Assembly: GCF_013978595.1 (NCBI RefSeq)
Contig: NZ_JACDTZ010000001.1
Span: 62,001-126,000, forward strand
Source of the DNA: Corynebacterium haematomassiliense
GTDB taxonomy: Bacteria; Actinomycetota; Actinomycetes; Mycobacteriales; Mycobacteriaceae
Direction: 5' to 3'
DNA: 64,000 nucleotides
The notes under the pieces are model-generated. The model had not been told where the DNA came from. It saw nothing but the letters and a program-made list of their open reading frames with translations, and did no database searches. The position numbers were made by a program, and so were the translations under genes. Below, piece by piece: positions 1 to 8,347 of the stretch. Each line of letters begins with the position of its first letter. Position 1 is the first letter of the stretch.

Positions 1-1
1 T

Positions 2-391
2 AGCCCGCAGGTCGCCGGCGGCGATGGCGCGTCGGTGCGCACCGGCCTGCCGCGCGGCGCGAAACTCGTCGACTTCGACCACACCGGGTGGGATGTCGCC
101 TTCGACTCCGCCACCGGCGAGCTGACCGCAACGCCGAACAGCGACGTGCCCGCGGGCACCGTGCTGAAGGTGCCGGTCAAGGCGACATTCCCGGACGGCT
201 CCACGAAGATTGTGGAGTACCCGGTCACGGCCACCGCCGCGCCGGAAACGAAGCCGCAGCAGGGCTCGTCGGCATCCGCCGGGTGGATCGCGGTGGTCCT
301 CGGCGCGCTGGTGGCCATCGCGGGCGTCGGCTACGCGGCGTTTCTCAACCAAGACGCCATCAGGGCGCAACTGAAGCAGTTCGGATTCTAG
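2..391 (+). CDS. C-terminal end of a YPDG/Rib-type surface protein (partial)
   Basis: The reading frame is open from the left edge, so only the last ~129 residues are visible. They contain one complete repeat-type domain ending in the FPDG turn (TFPDGSTKIVEYPVTAT), a short Lys/Gln/Ser linker, one transmembrane helix (AGWIAVVLGALVAIAGVGYA) and a short tail. The layout and the tail (NQDAIR) match the end of the 1231-residue protein at 27425-31120 (YQDQIR), so the two are paralogues. It is probably a cell-surface stalk or adhesin held by its C-terminal helix; no LPXTG motif is present. The metalloprotease gene follows 14 bp downstream, suggesting one operon. Everything before the window is unseen. 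Confidence 0.85.
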   Translation, partial: SPQVAGGDGASVRTGLPRGAKLVDFDHTGWDVAFDSATGELTATPNSDVPAGTVLKVPVKATFPDGSTKIVEYPVTATAAPETKPQQGSSASAGWIAVVLGALVAIAGVGYAAFLNQDAIRAQLKQFGF

Positions 392-405
392 AAAGGGACA
401 CCGGC

Positions 406-2793
406 ATGAACGTAATGAAGAAAACGATGGCAGTGTCCCTCTGCGCTGCCCTGGCCGTCACCGCGGCACCTGTGGCGGACGCGAAAGTCACGCTCGGCGC
501 CACCCAGCCGGACGCGACCGTGAACCACTCGAACGCCTCCACGCCGTTCATCAACGGCTACATCACCCCGCGCGGTGAGGGCCGGTTCGACTACTCGCAC
601 CCTGCGTCGCAGGCAGACAACCACCAGTTCGACACCTCCATGGCAGTCCGCGCAGGCGGAGCCCTGGTGGACCCCGGCCTGCACGCCAAGCCGGAGGTGA
701 CCACCGAGGGCTCCGCCGACGTGCTCACTTACACCCAGCAGCACAACAACTTCCTCATCACCCGCACCTACCGCATCGACGGCGGACGCGTCGACGCCAC
801 CGTGACCGTGAAAAACACCGGCCGAGCGAACGGCGAAGTGGGCATCGACCTGGCCAACGCCCTGCCGTCGTCCGCGGGTATCACGGCGAAGCGCAACGGC
901 AGCCGCGTGACCGTCCAGCCGAAGTCCGGCGGCTACATCACCGACGTGCGCTTCACCGCGCCGGACGCGGTAGCGACGGGCGAAACCAAAGCGGCGGCAC
1001 TCGCGGGAGCGAACAACGGTGCCCAGCACCAGGCCGCGAGGTGGGAGCGCACGGTGGCCCCGGGGGCGTCGATAAGCGCGGGCATGTCTGTGAGCATCAC
1101 AACCCAAGATTCGGCGCTGGACAGCGACGGCGACGGGCTGCGCGACTCCTGGGAAGCCGAGGGGCTCAGGCTTGCCGACGGCACGTACCTGCCCATCCAA
1201 CGCTGGGGCGCAGACCCCGACCGCAAAGACCTGTTCCTGCAGGTCAACTGGATGAAATCCGAGTGGGAGACCATCGGCTGCGACCGCACCGAACGCTTCG
1301 CCGCCACCCTGGAAGATTTCGCCGAATTCGCCGCCTGCGCCACCGCGAACACGAAGAGCTACGCACCGAACCCGTCGCTGCTCAAAGAACTGGAAGACCT
1401 CTTCGACGACCACGGCATCAACCTCCACATCGACGCGGGCAAGTCCTACGTCAGCGAATCCATGGCAAGCATGACCGCCGCCGAACGCAAAGGCGGCGAC
1501 ACGGAGCCGTACACCGCCGAATACTTCGGCGGGCTCGACGACGACGGACGCACCGCCAAGCTGGAAGAGCAGGCAGACAGACTCCTCGGCGCGCGCCGGT
1601 CGGTGTTCCGCTCGGCGCTCATCGGCACCCGCTTCGACGAGAGCGACAAGAAGAACGTCACCGGCCTCGGCCAGGTCAACGGATCCACCTTCTTCATCTC
1701 CGGGGACGTGACCAACAGCGACGAGCTGTTGCGCAACACCATCCTCCACGAGTTCGGCCACACGCTGGGCCTTATGCACTGGGGGCGTGAAACCCGCGGC
1801 AATACCGCCCAGCGCCCAGTGCGCTTCGTGGACACCAAAGACCCGTCGATGGAGTTCGACCGCCCCGGCTACGACTGGCTGGGCGCCTACAAGTCCACCA
1901 TGAGCTACGCCCACCAGTTCTCCACGTTCGGATTCTCCGACCAGGAAGTGCGCACCACCGAGGCGATCCCCAACGCCGAGGACAAGTCCCGCTACAAGCC
2001 CAAGGACGACAACTTCAACTACGCCATCCCGTCGGATTGGGACAACCTGCTGTTCAAAACCGAGTTCATCGGCAAGGGCGTGCACGACTACGACCACACC
2101 GCCGACGCCCCCGAGGTCCTCGCGGACGAGGAACGCGCCGTGGTCGACGAGCTGATCTCCGCAGCCGCCGCCACCGGCAATAACGACGGCAAGGTCGGCT
2201 TCAGCCTCGCCCGCAACCTGAACAACGACAACGGCATCATCACCCAGGCCGACACCAACATCATCAAGGGCGAGCTGCGCAACCTCGGCTCCACCGACGA
2301 CACGTTCACCGTCGTCGCGGACTACGGCGTCGGCGAGTTCAGAGGCAACTACTTCGCCAAAGGCGACTCGAACTACATCACGCCCGTGGACATCGAAGTC
2401 TCCCCGGCTGCGTTCATCGACAACCCGGTCGTGCCGCTGCACATCACCGTGTCCAACTCCGAGGGCGCCCGGGTCTTCGACGACACGTTCAACGTCTCCG
2501 CGCTCGAATACTCCCGCGCCGAGATGGACAAGGTGCTCAAGGAGGTCCTCGCCTCCAACGCGGACGAGAAACTGAAGGCGTTCGCCCGCAACCGCCTCAA
2601 GGCCGCTCCGTCCGAGACCCCGACTACCACCGCGAAGCCGGCGCAGGTGCCGGGGAAGGCGGAGCCGTCGCCAAGCGAGAAGCCCTCCGGCAGCTCCGAG
2701 TCGCCGCTGGGGATCATCATCGGTGTGCTGCTGGGCCTCGTCGGCCTGGGCGCGGCCGGGTTCGGTTGGGCGCACAGCCAAGGTCTGATCTAG
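406..2793 (+). CDS. secreted, membrane-anchored metzincin-like zinc metalloprotease (copy A)
   Basis: A 795-residue protein starting MNVMKK, chosen because GAAAGGGA lies 7 nt upstream and a signal peptide ending near PVADA follows. Residues ~30-230 look like beta-sandwich domains. At ~239-250 is a Ca-loop-like DSDGDGLRDSWE. The metzincin zinc motif HEFGHTLGLMH is at 448-458 and a Met-turn-like STMSY has Met499. A Pro/Thr/Ser linker and a C-terminal transmembrane helix (~766-788) end in a short tail, HSQGLI. The zinc ligands and catalytic Glu449 are intact, so it is probably an active endopeptidase facing the cell wall. It is paralogous to the gene at 23626 and shares motif order throughout. 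The substrate is unknown; the neighbouring YPDG protein is a candidate by context only. Its stop overlaps the next convergent gene in a CTAG. Confidence 0.88.
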   Translation: MNVMKKTMAVSLCAALAVTAAPVADAKVTLGATQPDATVNHSNASTPFINGYITPRGEGRFDYSHPASQADNHQFDTSMAVRAGGALVDPGLHAKPEVTTEGSADVLTYTQQHNNFLITRTYRIDGGRVDATVTVKNTGRANGEVGIDLANALPSSAGITAKRNGSRVTVQPKSGGYITDVRFTAPDAVATGETKAAALAGANNGAQHQAARWERTVAPGASISAGMSVSITTQDSALDSDGDGLRDSWEAEGLRLADGTYLPIQRWGADPDRKDLFLQVNWMKSEWETIGCDRTERFAATLEDFAEFAACATANTKSYAPNPSLLKELEDLFDDHGINLHIDAGKSYVSESMASMTAAERKGGDTEPYTAEYFGGLDDDGRTAKLEEQADRLLGARRSVFRSALIGTRFDESDKKNVTGLGQVNGSTFFISGDVTNSDELLRNTILHEFGHTLGLMHWGRETRGNTAQRPVRFVDTKDPSMEFDRPGYDWLGAYKSTMSYAHQFSTFGFSDQEVRTTEAIPNAEDKSRYKPKDDNFNYAIPSDWDNLLFKTEFIGKGVHDYDHTADAPEVLADEERAVVDELISAAAATGNNDGKVGFSLARNLNNDNGIITQADTNIIKGELRNLGSTDDTFTVVADYGVGEFRGNYFAKGDSNYITPVDIEVSPAAFIDNPVVPLHITVSNSEGARVFDDTFNVSALEYSRAEMDKVLKEVLASNADEKLKAFARNRLKAAPSETPTTTAKPAQVPGKAEPSPSEKPSGSSESPLGIIIGVLLGLVGLGAAGFGWAHSQGLI

Positions 2794-3587
2794 GACGCGC
2801 GCTCGCCCCACCACTGCTCGAGGTACTCCAGCGCCTGGTCGATGGCGTGGTGGGTGTCCACCGCCTCCATCGACGGCAGGCCCTCGGAGCGGAACTGCGG
2901 TCCCAGGTCCTTGAACGGGCTGATCGTGCGCTCTTCGCGCATGGCCGTGTGGATGGACTCCAGGATGTCGTTGAGCCTGCGCGCCACGATTTTCTTCTGT
3001 GCGCGGTTGAAGGTGGGTGGGGCGAACGGGTTGTCGTCGATGAGCATGTGCCCTGAAAGCTTGCCCACGCGCGGGTCGAACGCGAATACCGCGACCGGGA
3101 ACGTGAAATCGGCGTTCATGTTTGGGCGGAACTCGATGCAAAACGTGGTGTAGAGCGCGTTGTCCTGCGAGTCCTGCAGCATCGCCACCGTGGCGGTAGT
3201 CATGTCCTCCGCCTGGAACGACGCGCGGCGCTTCAGCGCGAACGCGGGGTCTTGCGGGTCCACGATTTTCACGGTCTTGTCGTCGAGCGCGACGAGGATG
3301 CGGCCGAGCTCGGCGACCACGTTCGCGGCGTCTTCGGGCGAGTACCACTCGGGCGCCTGCGGGCTGCCGGGCTGCAGCATCGCCAGTTCAACCTCGTGGG
3401 AGTCGATGTCGTGCACGATCACGGCGACGCGCAGGCCGGTGTCGATGACGTAGTCGGCGTCTAAGTGGCGGGCGATGTCTTCGTCGAAGTACGGGTCGTC
3501 CTGCTCGAGCCCGAGGCCGTCGGCGAGGTCCGCAGCCTCTTCGTCGTAGGTGTCCAGGTAGTACAGCTCGTAGGTATCAAATCGCAT
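2790..3587 (-). CDS. conserved hypothetical protein, 265 aa
   Basis: No family recognised. The protein is acidic, cytoplasmic-looking, without signal peptide or membrane segments, and begins MRFDTYELYYLD. An AGGGGGG ribosome-binding stretch sits just before the ATG. Two alpha/beta blocks are suggested: an N-terminal half with VAVIVHDID and a C-terminal half with FCIEFRPNMNADFTFPV. A perfect 8-bp hairpin (3608-3628) lies in its presumed leader. The gene is divergent from DUF2200, and its stop overlaps that of the metalloprotease in a shared CTAG. Confidence 0.8.
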   Translation of the reverse strand: MRFDTYELYYLDTYDEEAADLADGLGLEQDDPYFDEDIARHLDADYVIDTGLRVAVIVHDIDSHEVELAMLQPGSPQAPEWYSPEDAANVVAELGRILVALDDKTVKIVDPQDPAFALKRRASFQAEDMTTATVAMLQDSQDNALYTTFCIEFRPNMNADFTFPVAVFAFDPRVGKLSGHMLIDDNPFAPPTFNRAQKKIVARRLNDILESIHTAMREERTISPFKDLGPQFRSEGLPSMEAVDTHHAIDQALEYLEQWWGERAS

Positions 3588-3607
3588 GGGTCCCCCCTAG
3601 GTTTCAT

Positions 3608-3628
3608 GCGGCAGCCCCCTGCTGCCGC
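3608..3628. repeat. inverted repeat in the leader of the 265-aa gene
   Basis: GCGGCAGC-CCCCT-GCTGCCGC is a perfect 8-bp stem with a 5-nt loop, 21-41 bp before the start codon at 3587. It may be a leader hairpin or an operator in the divergent promoter region. Confidence 0.55.
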
Positions 3629-3731
3629 CTATCGATGACACTAAAGTCCGCCACCTGCCCGCGCAAGAGATCCCGTGCTCATGAAAATGCGCACTGGCGA
3701 TGGAACCGGTGCGAGCAATATGGTTGCGCGT

Positions 3732-4091
3732 ATGGATGAGCAAGCGAAGTTGGAGCGGGTCTATAGCTACCCGTTCGGCGACATTTACCGCAACTACCTG
3801 GCCAAAGTGGAGCGAAAGGGCCACAGCCGCGACGAGCTGGATGACGTGCTCTGCTGGTTCACCGGGCTTGCGCCAGGCGAGCTGAAGGCGGCGGCGGAGT
3901 CGGATAAGACGCTGCGTGACTTCTTCGACGCGACCACGCTCAACGCGAACGCCGAGTTGATCACCGGGAAGGTGTGTGGCGTGCGCGTCGAGGAGGTCGA
4001 GCAGGAGCTCATGCGCAAGATCCGCCAGATGGACCTGCTTGTCGACGAGCTGGCCCGCGGCAAGAAGGTCACCAGCATCAAGCGCGGCTAG
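3732..4091 (+). CDS. DUF2200 family protein
   Basis: A 119-residue protein with the DUF2200 signature: an N-terminal YSYPFGDIYRNYLAKVERKG, a central FFDATTLNANAELITGKVCGVRVE, and a C-terminal LMRKIRQMDLLVDELARGK. Its length fits the family (~115 residues). The biochemical role of DUF2200 is not known to me. The start at 3732 is preferred because TATGGT lies exactly 7 nt upstream (leaderless pattern); in-frame starts at 3675 and 3720 would add residues not expected of the family. The stop codon overlaps that of the convergent tetR gene (CTAG, 4088-4091). Confidence 0.88.
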   Translation: MDEQAKLERVYSYPFGDIYRNYLAKVERKGHSRDELDDVLCWFTGLAPGELKAAAESDKTLRDFFDATTLNANAELITGKVCGVRVEEVEQELMRKIRQMDLLVDELARGKKVTSIKRG

Positions 4092-4675
4092 CGCATGTCG
4101 CGCAGCACCTCGAATGCGCGTCGGACCAGCGCGCGGCCGTGGTCAGGTGTGCGCGGCTCCGGCTGCATCAGGTAGTGCTTCACCGCGGTGGCGCCGGCGA
4201 TGCCGTAGGCGTTGAGGAGCACTTCGGCATCGAACTGCGTGGCGCCAGGGGTCCGGGCCCGGATACACGCGACGAGCGGCTCCGCCATCTCCCGCATGGT
4301 CTCCTCCGCGGGTGGGGTGCTGGACTCAGCCCGGGCACGGTCGCTGAGAAGGACCAGGGTGGAGGCGGAGTAGAGCTCAAATCCGTCCTCCTCGAGTGCG
4401 TCGGTGATGATCGCCTCGACGGCTTCGGCAGCTGAGAGTTGCTCCGGCAGAGCCACGATCTGCTCGGCGATGGTAGCGAATACTTTGCGCAGGAACTCCT
4501 CCAGCGCTTCGTCGATGTCTGCGAAATAATTGTGGAAGGTCCGCGGGGACACGCCCGCACGCTCGGAGACCCGCACGACCGTTGCGGCGGCCGTGCCTTC
4601 TTCCAGCACCAGCGCCGCGGTCGCCTCCGAGATGGCGCGCCGAGTCGCGGCCTTCTTCTCCTCGAGCAGACTCAT
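4088..4675 (-). CDS. TetR-family transcriptional regulator of the MMPL exporter
   Basis: A 195-residue protein with an N-terminal helix-turn-helix (residues ~10-55, recognition helix SPRTFHNYFAD) and an all-helical ligand domain. The ATG starts 2 nt after the mmpL stop codon, so the two genes form one operon. Autoregulation is likely: the promoter in front of mmpL carries a large palindrome (7035-7074). The ligand is unknown; by analogy with TetR-MmpL pairs it may sense an exported lipid or drug. Confidence 0.9.
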   Translation of the reverse strand: MSLLEEKKAATRRAISEATAALVLEEGTAAATVVRVSERAGVSPRTFHNYFADIDEALEEFLRKVFATIAEQIVALPEQLSAAEAVEAIITDALEEDGFELYSASTLVLLSDRARAESSTPPAEETMREMAEPLVACIRARTPGATQFDAEVLLNAYGIAGATAVKHYLMQPEPRTPDHGRALVRRAFEVLRDMR

Positions 4676-4677
4676 AG

Positions 4678-7035
4678 CTACACCGTAACCGGCTCAGCGC
4701 TCGGAGTTTCCTTGTTGTGCAGCTTCTCGCCCTCGATATCCAGATTCGGCAGCGCCTTGTCCAGCCAGCCGGGGATCTTCCAGGCGCGATTGTCCAGAAT
4801 GTACATCGTGGCCGGGATCAGGGTCATGCGGACCACGAAGGCGTCGATAAGCACACCCGCGGCGAGCGCGAAGCCCATGGCCTTGATGAACGGCTCGTCG
4901 ATGAGCACGAACGCCGCGAACACCGAGATCATGATCAGCGCGGCTGCGGTGACCACGCGCGCGCCGTGCTTGTATCCGTTGGCCACCGCGTTGCCGGCGG
5001 TCTTGCCGCGGGAGACGTAACCCTCGCGCATGCGGGTGACCAGGAAGACTTGGTAGTCCATGGCCAAGCCGAAGGTCAGGCCGATGAGCATGATGGGCAG
5101 GAAGGACAGCAACGGCTGCGGGTCCTCGATGAGCCCGAACATGCCTTCCTGGAAGATGGCGACGGTCACGCCGAATGTTGCGGCCATGGACAGGCCGAAG
5201 CCGAGCGCGGCGATCAGCGGGACCCAGATAGAACGGAACACCAGCATCAGCACGATGAACGCAAGCCCCAGGACGATGGCGATGTAGGGCACCAGCACGT
5301 CGGAAAGCATCTGCGAGATGTCGTCGAAGATCGGAGTGATGCCGGTGATGCCGAACGTGGCGCCGGTTTCCTCCTCGAATGGCTGCTTGAACTTGCGCAG
5401 GCGCTCCAAGGTGTCGGTCGTGGCCTGGTCGGTCGCGCCCGAGTCCGGCGTGATCAGGATTTGGGCGGCGTCGAAGTTGTCCGTGGTTTGCACGATCTGC
5501 GCGTTGACTACGCCTTCGGTACCGGAGAAATCCTGTAGGAGCGTCTGGTAGGCGCCCATGCGGTCCTGCTCAGCGACGTCGGCGGTGTCCACGTACGCGA
5601 TCATGGGGGCGTTGCGGCCGTGGCCGAAGGCGTCGTCGATAAGCTCGTACGCTTCGCGCTGCGGGGAGCCGAGCTTCGCGGTGCCGTCGGTCGGCATGGC
5701 CAGGCGCAGGTTGGCGGCGGGGATAGCGAGGATGCTCAGCAGCAGCACACCGGCGATGAGGTTCAGCCAGGGGCGCTTACGGATCTGGCGGGCCCAGAGC
5801 AGGCCCATGGTCGGTTTTTCGTCCTCCGGGTCCGGCACCTTCGGGCCGGGGATGCGGATTGCGAACGCGCGGGTGCCCAAAAGACCGAGCAGCGACGGCA
5901 GGAACGTCAGCGCCACAAGGACCGCGATGGCGACGGTGGCCGCGGCGGCCAGCGCCATCGTGGTGAGGAACGGGATGCGGATGATCGACAAGGCGGCCAA
6001 CGCGATGAGCACCGTCGTGCCCGCGAAGACGACGGAACCGCCCGCGGTGCCCAGCGCCATACCCATGGCGTGAGCGCGCTGGTCCTTGGGCATTTTCTTC
6101 AGCTCTTGCGCCAACTCCTTTGGCGACAAGTCGTTGAGGCCAGAGGACGAGATCAGCTCGTTGCGAAAGCGCGCGACGATGAACAGGGAGTAGTCGATGC
6201 CCACGGCAAGTCCGATCATGGACGCCAGCGTCGGAGTCATGTCGGAGATCGAGTCGGTGAACAGGGTGCCCAGCTGCACGCCGAGGATGCCCACGCCCAC
6301 GCCAATGACAGCGGCGATCAGCGGCAGGCCGGCGGCTACCAGGGAGCCGAAGGTGACGAGCAGCACGATCGCGGCGACCGCCATGCCGATCAGCTCGGAG
6401 GTGCCGTCCATCTCGCCGGCGCCGCTGAACGCGTTGCCGTTGTACTTGACGGTGAGAGCGGAGTCGTCGTAACGCTCGAGAATGCTTTTGACCTCATCGA
6501 GGGTCTCAGGCGGGATATCCATGATGTTGTCGTCGGTGAACGTGACGCTCACGGTGCCGGTGGTTTCGTCCGGGCTCAGTGGCGACAGCGCGGCGAGGTC
6601 CGCCTCAATTTGCTCCTGGGGCATACCCTGGGCCGCCTTAGCTTCGCTCATCTGCTTGGCCATGCCGCCGGCGGCGAGGACCGGGTTGACAATCGCGTCT
6701 GGCTCGCGGAAATAGCCGGTGGCCTTGAGCTCGTCGAGCATTGCGTCGACCTCGGCCATCACCTCCGGGTCCTTAAGCGTCTTGCCTTCCGGCGCCTTGA
6801 CCACGACGGTGCCGGAGGGCACGCTCATCGCGTCCTCGTCGGTGCCGAAGCGCTCGTTCATCTCCTCTTGCGTGACGGTGGAGTCCATGTCAGGCATGGA
6901 AAATGTCGGGCTGGGGGATTTTGCAAAGTTCACGGCGCCGAAGCCGAGGGCGCCCAAAAGGATCAGCCAAACGGCCAAAAACGGCCAGGCTTTTTTGTAC
7001 GACCAGCTGCCGAGCCGGTAGAGGAATTCAGACAT
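4678..7035 (-). CDS. MMPL/RND-family transporter
   Basis: A 785-residue inner-membrane exporter with the two-fold RND layout: a first transmembrane helix (AWPFLAVWLILLGALGFGA), a large extracytoplasmic loop, a cluster of five helices, then the repeat. GIDYSLFIVARFRNE and GLAMDYQVFLVTRMREG are the paired helix-4/helix-10 motifs with Asp-Tyr that carry the proton relay in MmpL proteins. The usual substrate class is lipids or drugs; nothing here identifies which. The start MSEFLYRL is favoured over an upstream GTG because TACCGT lies 7 nt before this ATG and the operator abuts it, implying a leaderless, TetR-repressed transcript. The tetR gene follows after 2 nt. Confidence 0.93.
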   Translation of the reverse strand: MSEFLYRLGSWSYKKAWPFLAVWLILLGALGFGAVNFAKSPSPTFSMPDMDSTVTQEEMNERFGTDEDAMSVPSGTVVVKAPEGKTLKDPEVMAEVDAMLDELKATGYFREPDAIVNPVLAAGGMAKQMSEAKAAQGMPQEQIEADLAALSPLSPDETTGTVSVTFTDDNIMDIPPETLDEVKSILERYDDSALTVKYNGNAFSGAGEMDGTSELIGMAVAAIVLLVTFGSLVAAGLPLIAAVIGVGVGILGVQLGTLFTDSISDMTPTLASMIGLAVGIDYSLFIVARFRNELISSSGLNDLSPKELAQELKKMPKDQRAHAMGMALGTAGGSVVFAGTTVLIALAALSIIRIPFLTTMALAAAATVAIAVLVALTFLPSLLGLLGTRAFAIRIPGPKVPDPEDEKPTMGLLWARQIRKRPWLNLIAGVLLLSILAIPAANLRLAMPTDGTAKLGSPQREAYELIDDAFGHGRNAPMIAYVDTADVAEQDRMGAYQTLLQDFSGTEGVVNAQIVQTTDNFDAAQILITPDSGATDQATTDTLERLRKFKQPFEEETGATFGITGITPIFDDISQMLSDVLVPYIAIVLGLAFIVLMLVFRSIWVPLIAALGFGLSMAATFGVTVAIFQEGMFGLIEDPQPLLSFLPIMLIGLTFGLAMDYQVFLVTRMREGYVSRGKTAGNAVANGYKHGARVVTAAALIMISVFAAFVLIDEPFIKAMGFALAAGVLIDAFVVRMTLIPATMYILDNRAWKIPGWLDKALPNLDIEGEKLHNKETPSAEPVTV

Positions 7036-7074
7036 GTTGCACACGGTACGCAAAGTTGCGCAGTGTGTGCAACA
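7035..7074 (-). promoter_or_regulatory. nested palindrome, likely TetR operator and promoter of mmpL-tetR
   Basis: Perfect 10-bp arms TGTTGCACAC (7035-7044) and GTGTGCAACA (7065-7074) flank a second palindrome CGCAA-AG-TTGCG (7049-7060). On the minus strand a plausible -35 TTGCAC and -10 TACCGT fall inside the element, with the start codon at its edge. A repressor bound here would cover the promoter. Confidence 0.72.
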
Positions 7075-7089
7075 TTTGCGGTAGGGGTG

Positions 7090-8220
7090 CTAATCCCAGC
7101 CGGTGTCGCGCGTGCTGCGCTGGTTGAGGTGGTGGCCCATGTGGGGGATGACAAAGTTGAGCAGACCCCGGCGAGGGGAGTAGATCAGCTCACGGTCGAT
7201 GAGCTTCTGCCGTACCATGGACATTTGCTGTACGCGTTTTCCCAGGTGGTGCGCGATGGCAGCGCTTGGCACCGCCTGTTGGTCCTCCTGTACTTCGGCC
7301 ATCGCTTCGAGGTATTCGAGCTCGGCGGCGGGCAGGTGCAGCAGCGCTGGTTCGTGGACCAAGTCGCCCAGTGTTTTCAACACGTCTGGGGTCACTGCCG
7401 CGAGGTCGTCGTGGGAGACGGGCTGGCCCCGGCGGCTCGCACGCTCGAACAGGTGGTAGCCGAGGAGCTGGATTAAAAAGGGGTAGCCGCGTGTCAGTGC
7501 CGCGGCGTCCGTGAGTACCCCGTCGGGGATCTCGACGTCACCTTGCGCCGCGGTATCCCTCAGCACCGAAAGCGTCTCTGATGGCGTCATTGGGGCGAGC
7601 ACGGCGTGCTGGGCGCGGCGCAGAAACGTGGTGCCCGGGTGTTGTAGTAGCGACTCCACGCCGTCAGGTAATCCGGCGGCGGCGAAGGCGATGTCGCGCC
7701 CGTCCCGGCGCAGATCCTGCACCGCGGCCGTGAGTTGCCACAGCTCTTTCGCGTTGACACTTTGGACTTCGTCCAGGGTGATCAGTACGCCGGATTCGGG
7801 CGGCAGCTCGTCGCAAAGAGTGTTCAGTGAACCGATCAAGGAGGGGGCCGGCTTGTCACCCGGGGCGGCGGTGGTTGAAAACCCGCCGATGCCGGAGACC
7901 GTCACGCCCGTGATGCGTCGCCGCTCTGGGTCCTGCTGTCGCACCGTGGCGAGCGCCTGCGGGATCACGGTGGCAACCAGCGGTTCGACCAGCTCGTACG
8001 GCTGAGCGCGTAGCACGATCCAGCCATGGCCGGCGGCTTCGTCTTCGAGCTCGTTGAGCGCGACCGTCTTGCCGATGCCACGCGGCCCCGAGAGAAGCAG
8101 GGTTCGCCTCGGGTCGCCGGGTCCGCCGTCCAGGCCGGCGCCGAAGCTGCGTGTGAGGCTGTCGTCGCCTCCGAGCACGACGGGTGAAACGCCGAACGTG
8201 GGGATGAAGGGATTACGCAT
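7090..8220 (-). CDS. AAA-type ATP-binding protein
   Basis: A 376-residue cytoplasmic ATPase. The N-terminus NPFIPTFGVSP belongs to a stand-alone actinobacterial ATPase family of unknown role. The P-loop GPRGIGKT is at ~45-52, a Walker B-like LITLDEVQSV follows near 160, and the C-terminal third resembles a winged-helix region. The strong Shine-Dalgarno AAGGAGG fixes the ATG at 8220. The promoter region holds two copies of a 19-bp AT-rich repeat (8235-8280), an arrangement typical of tight, possibly autoregulatory control. No cognate effector gene is adjacent. Confidence 0.85.
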   Translation of the reverse strand: MRNPFIPTFGVSPVVLGGDDSLTRSFGAGLDGGPGDPRRTLLLSGPRGIGKTVALNELEDEAAGHGWIVLRAQPYELVEPLVATVIPQALATVRQQDPERRRITGVTVSGIGGFSTTAAPGDKPAPSLIGSLNTLCDELPPESGVLITLDEVQSVNAKELWQLTAAVQDLRRDGRDIAFAAAGLPDGVESLLQHPGTTFLRRAQHAVLAPMTPSETLSVLRDTAAQGDVEIPDGVLTDAAALTRGYPFLIQLLGYHLFERASRRGQPVSHDDLAAVTPDVLKTLGDLVHEPALLHLPAAELEYLEAMAEVQEDQQAVPSAAIAHHLGKRVQQMSMVRQKLIDRELIYSPRRGLLNFVIPHMGHHLNQRSTRDTGWD

Positions 8221-8234
8221 CCGTGCCTCCTTGA

Positions 8235-8280
8235 GTCTTTATACTCTTTATACACGGGGATGTCTTTATACTCTTTATAC
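8235..8280. repeat. two direct 19-bp repeats, iteron- or operator-like
   Basis: GTCTTTATACTCTTTATAC occurs at 8235-8253 and again, identical, at 8262-8280 (27-bp period). Each copy holds two CTTTATAC units, giving four in total. They lie 15-60 bp before the AAA ATPase start and are strikingly AT-rich for this genome. TATAAAG on the minus strand could also serve as a -10. Confidence 0.8.
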
Positions 8281-8347
8281 TCCCGGTTCGTCGGCGATTT
8301 TCAAGGCCACGGCACGGGCGGGAAACGCTCGGTGAGACGTTGCTGCG

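Noticed and set aside
2640..2793. LPXTG sortase signal at the end of the surface proteins
   Set aside because: No LPXTG-like pentapeptide before the helix and no positively charged tail in any of the five proteins.
388..3348. A 986-codon open frame on the minus strand across the metalloprotease gene
   Set aside because: It runs antisense to a protein with a signal peptide, zinc motif and paralogue; its product is Arg/Val/Gly-rich low complexity, typical of high-GC shadow frames.
5620..7476. A 618-codon plus-strand frame opposite mmpL
   Set aside because: Antisense to a clear MMPL transporter; composition is His/Arg/Gly-rich with no domain.
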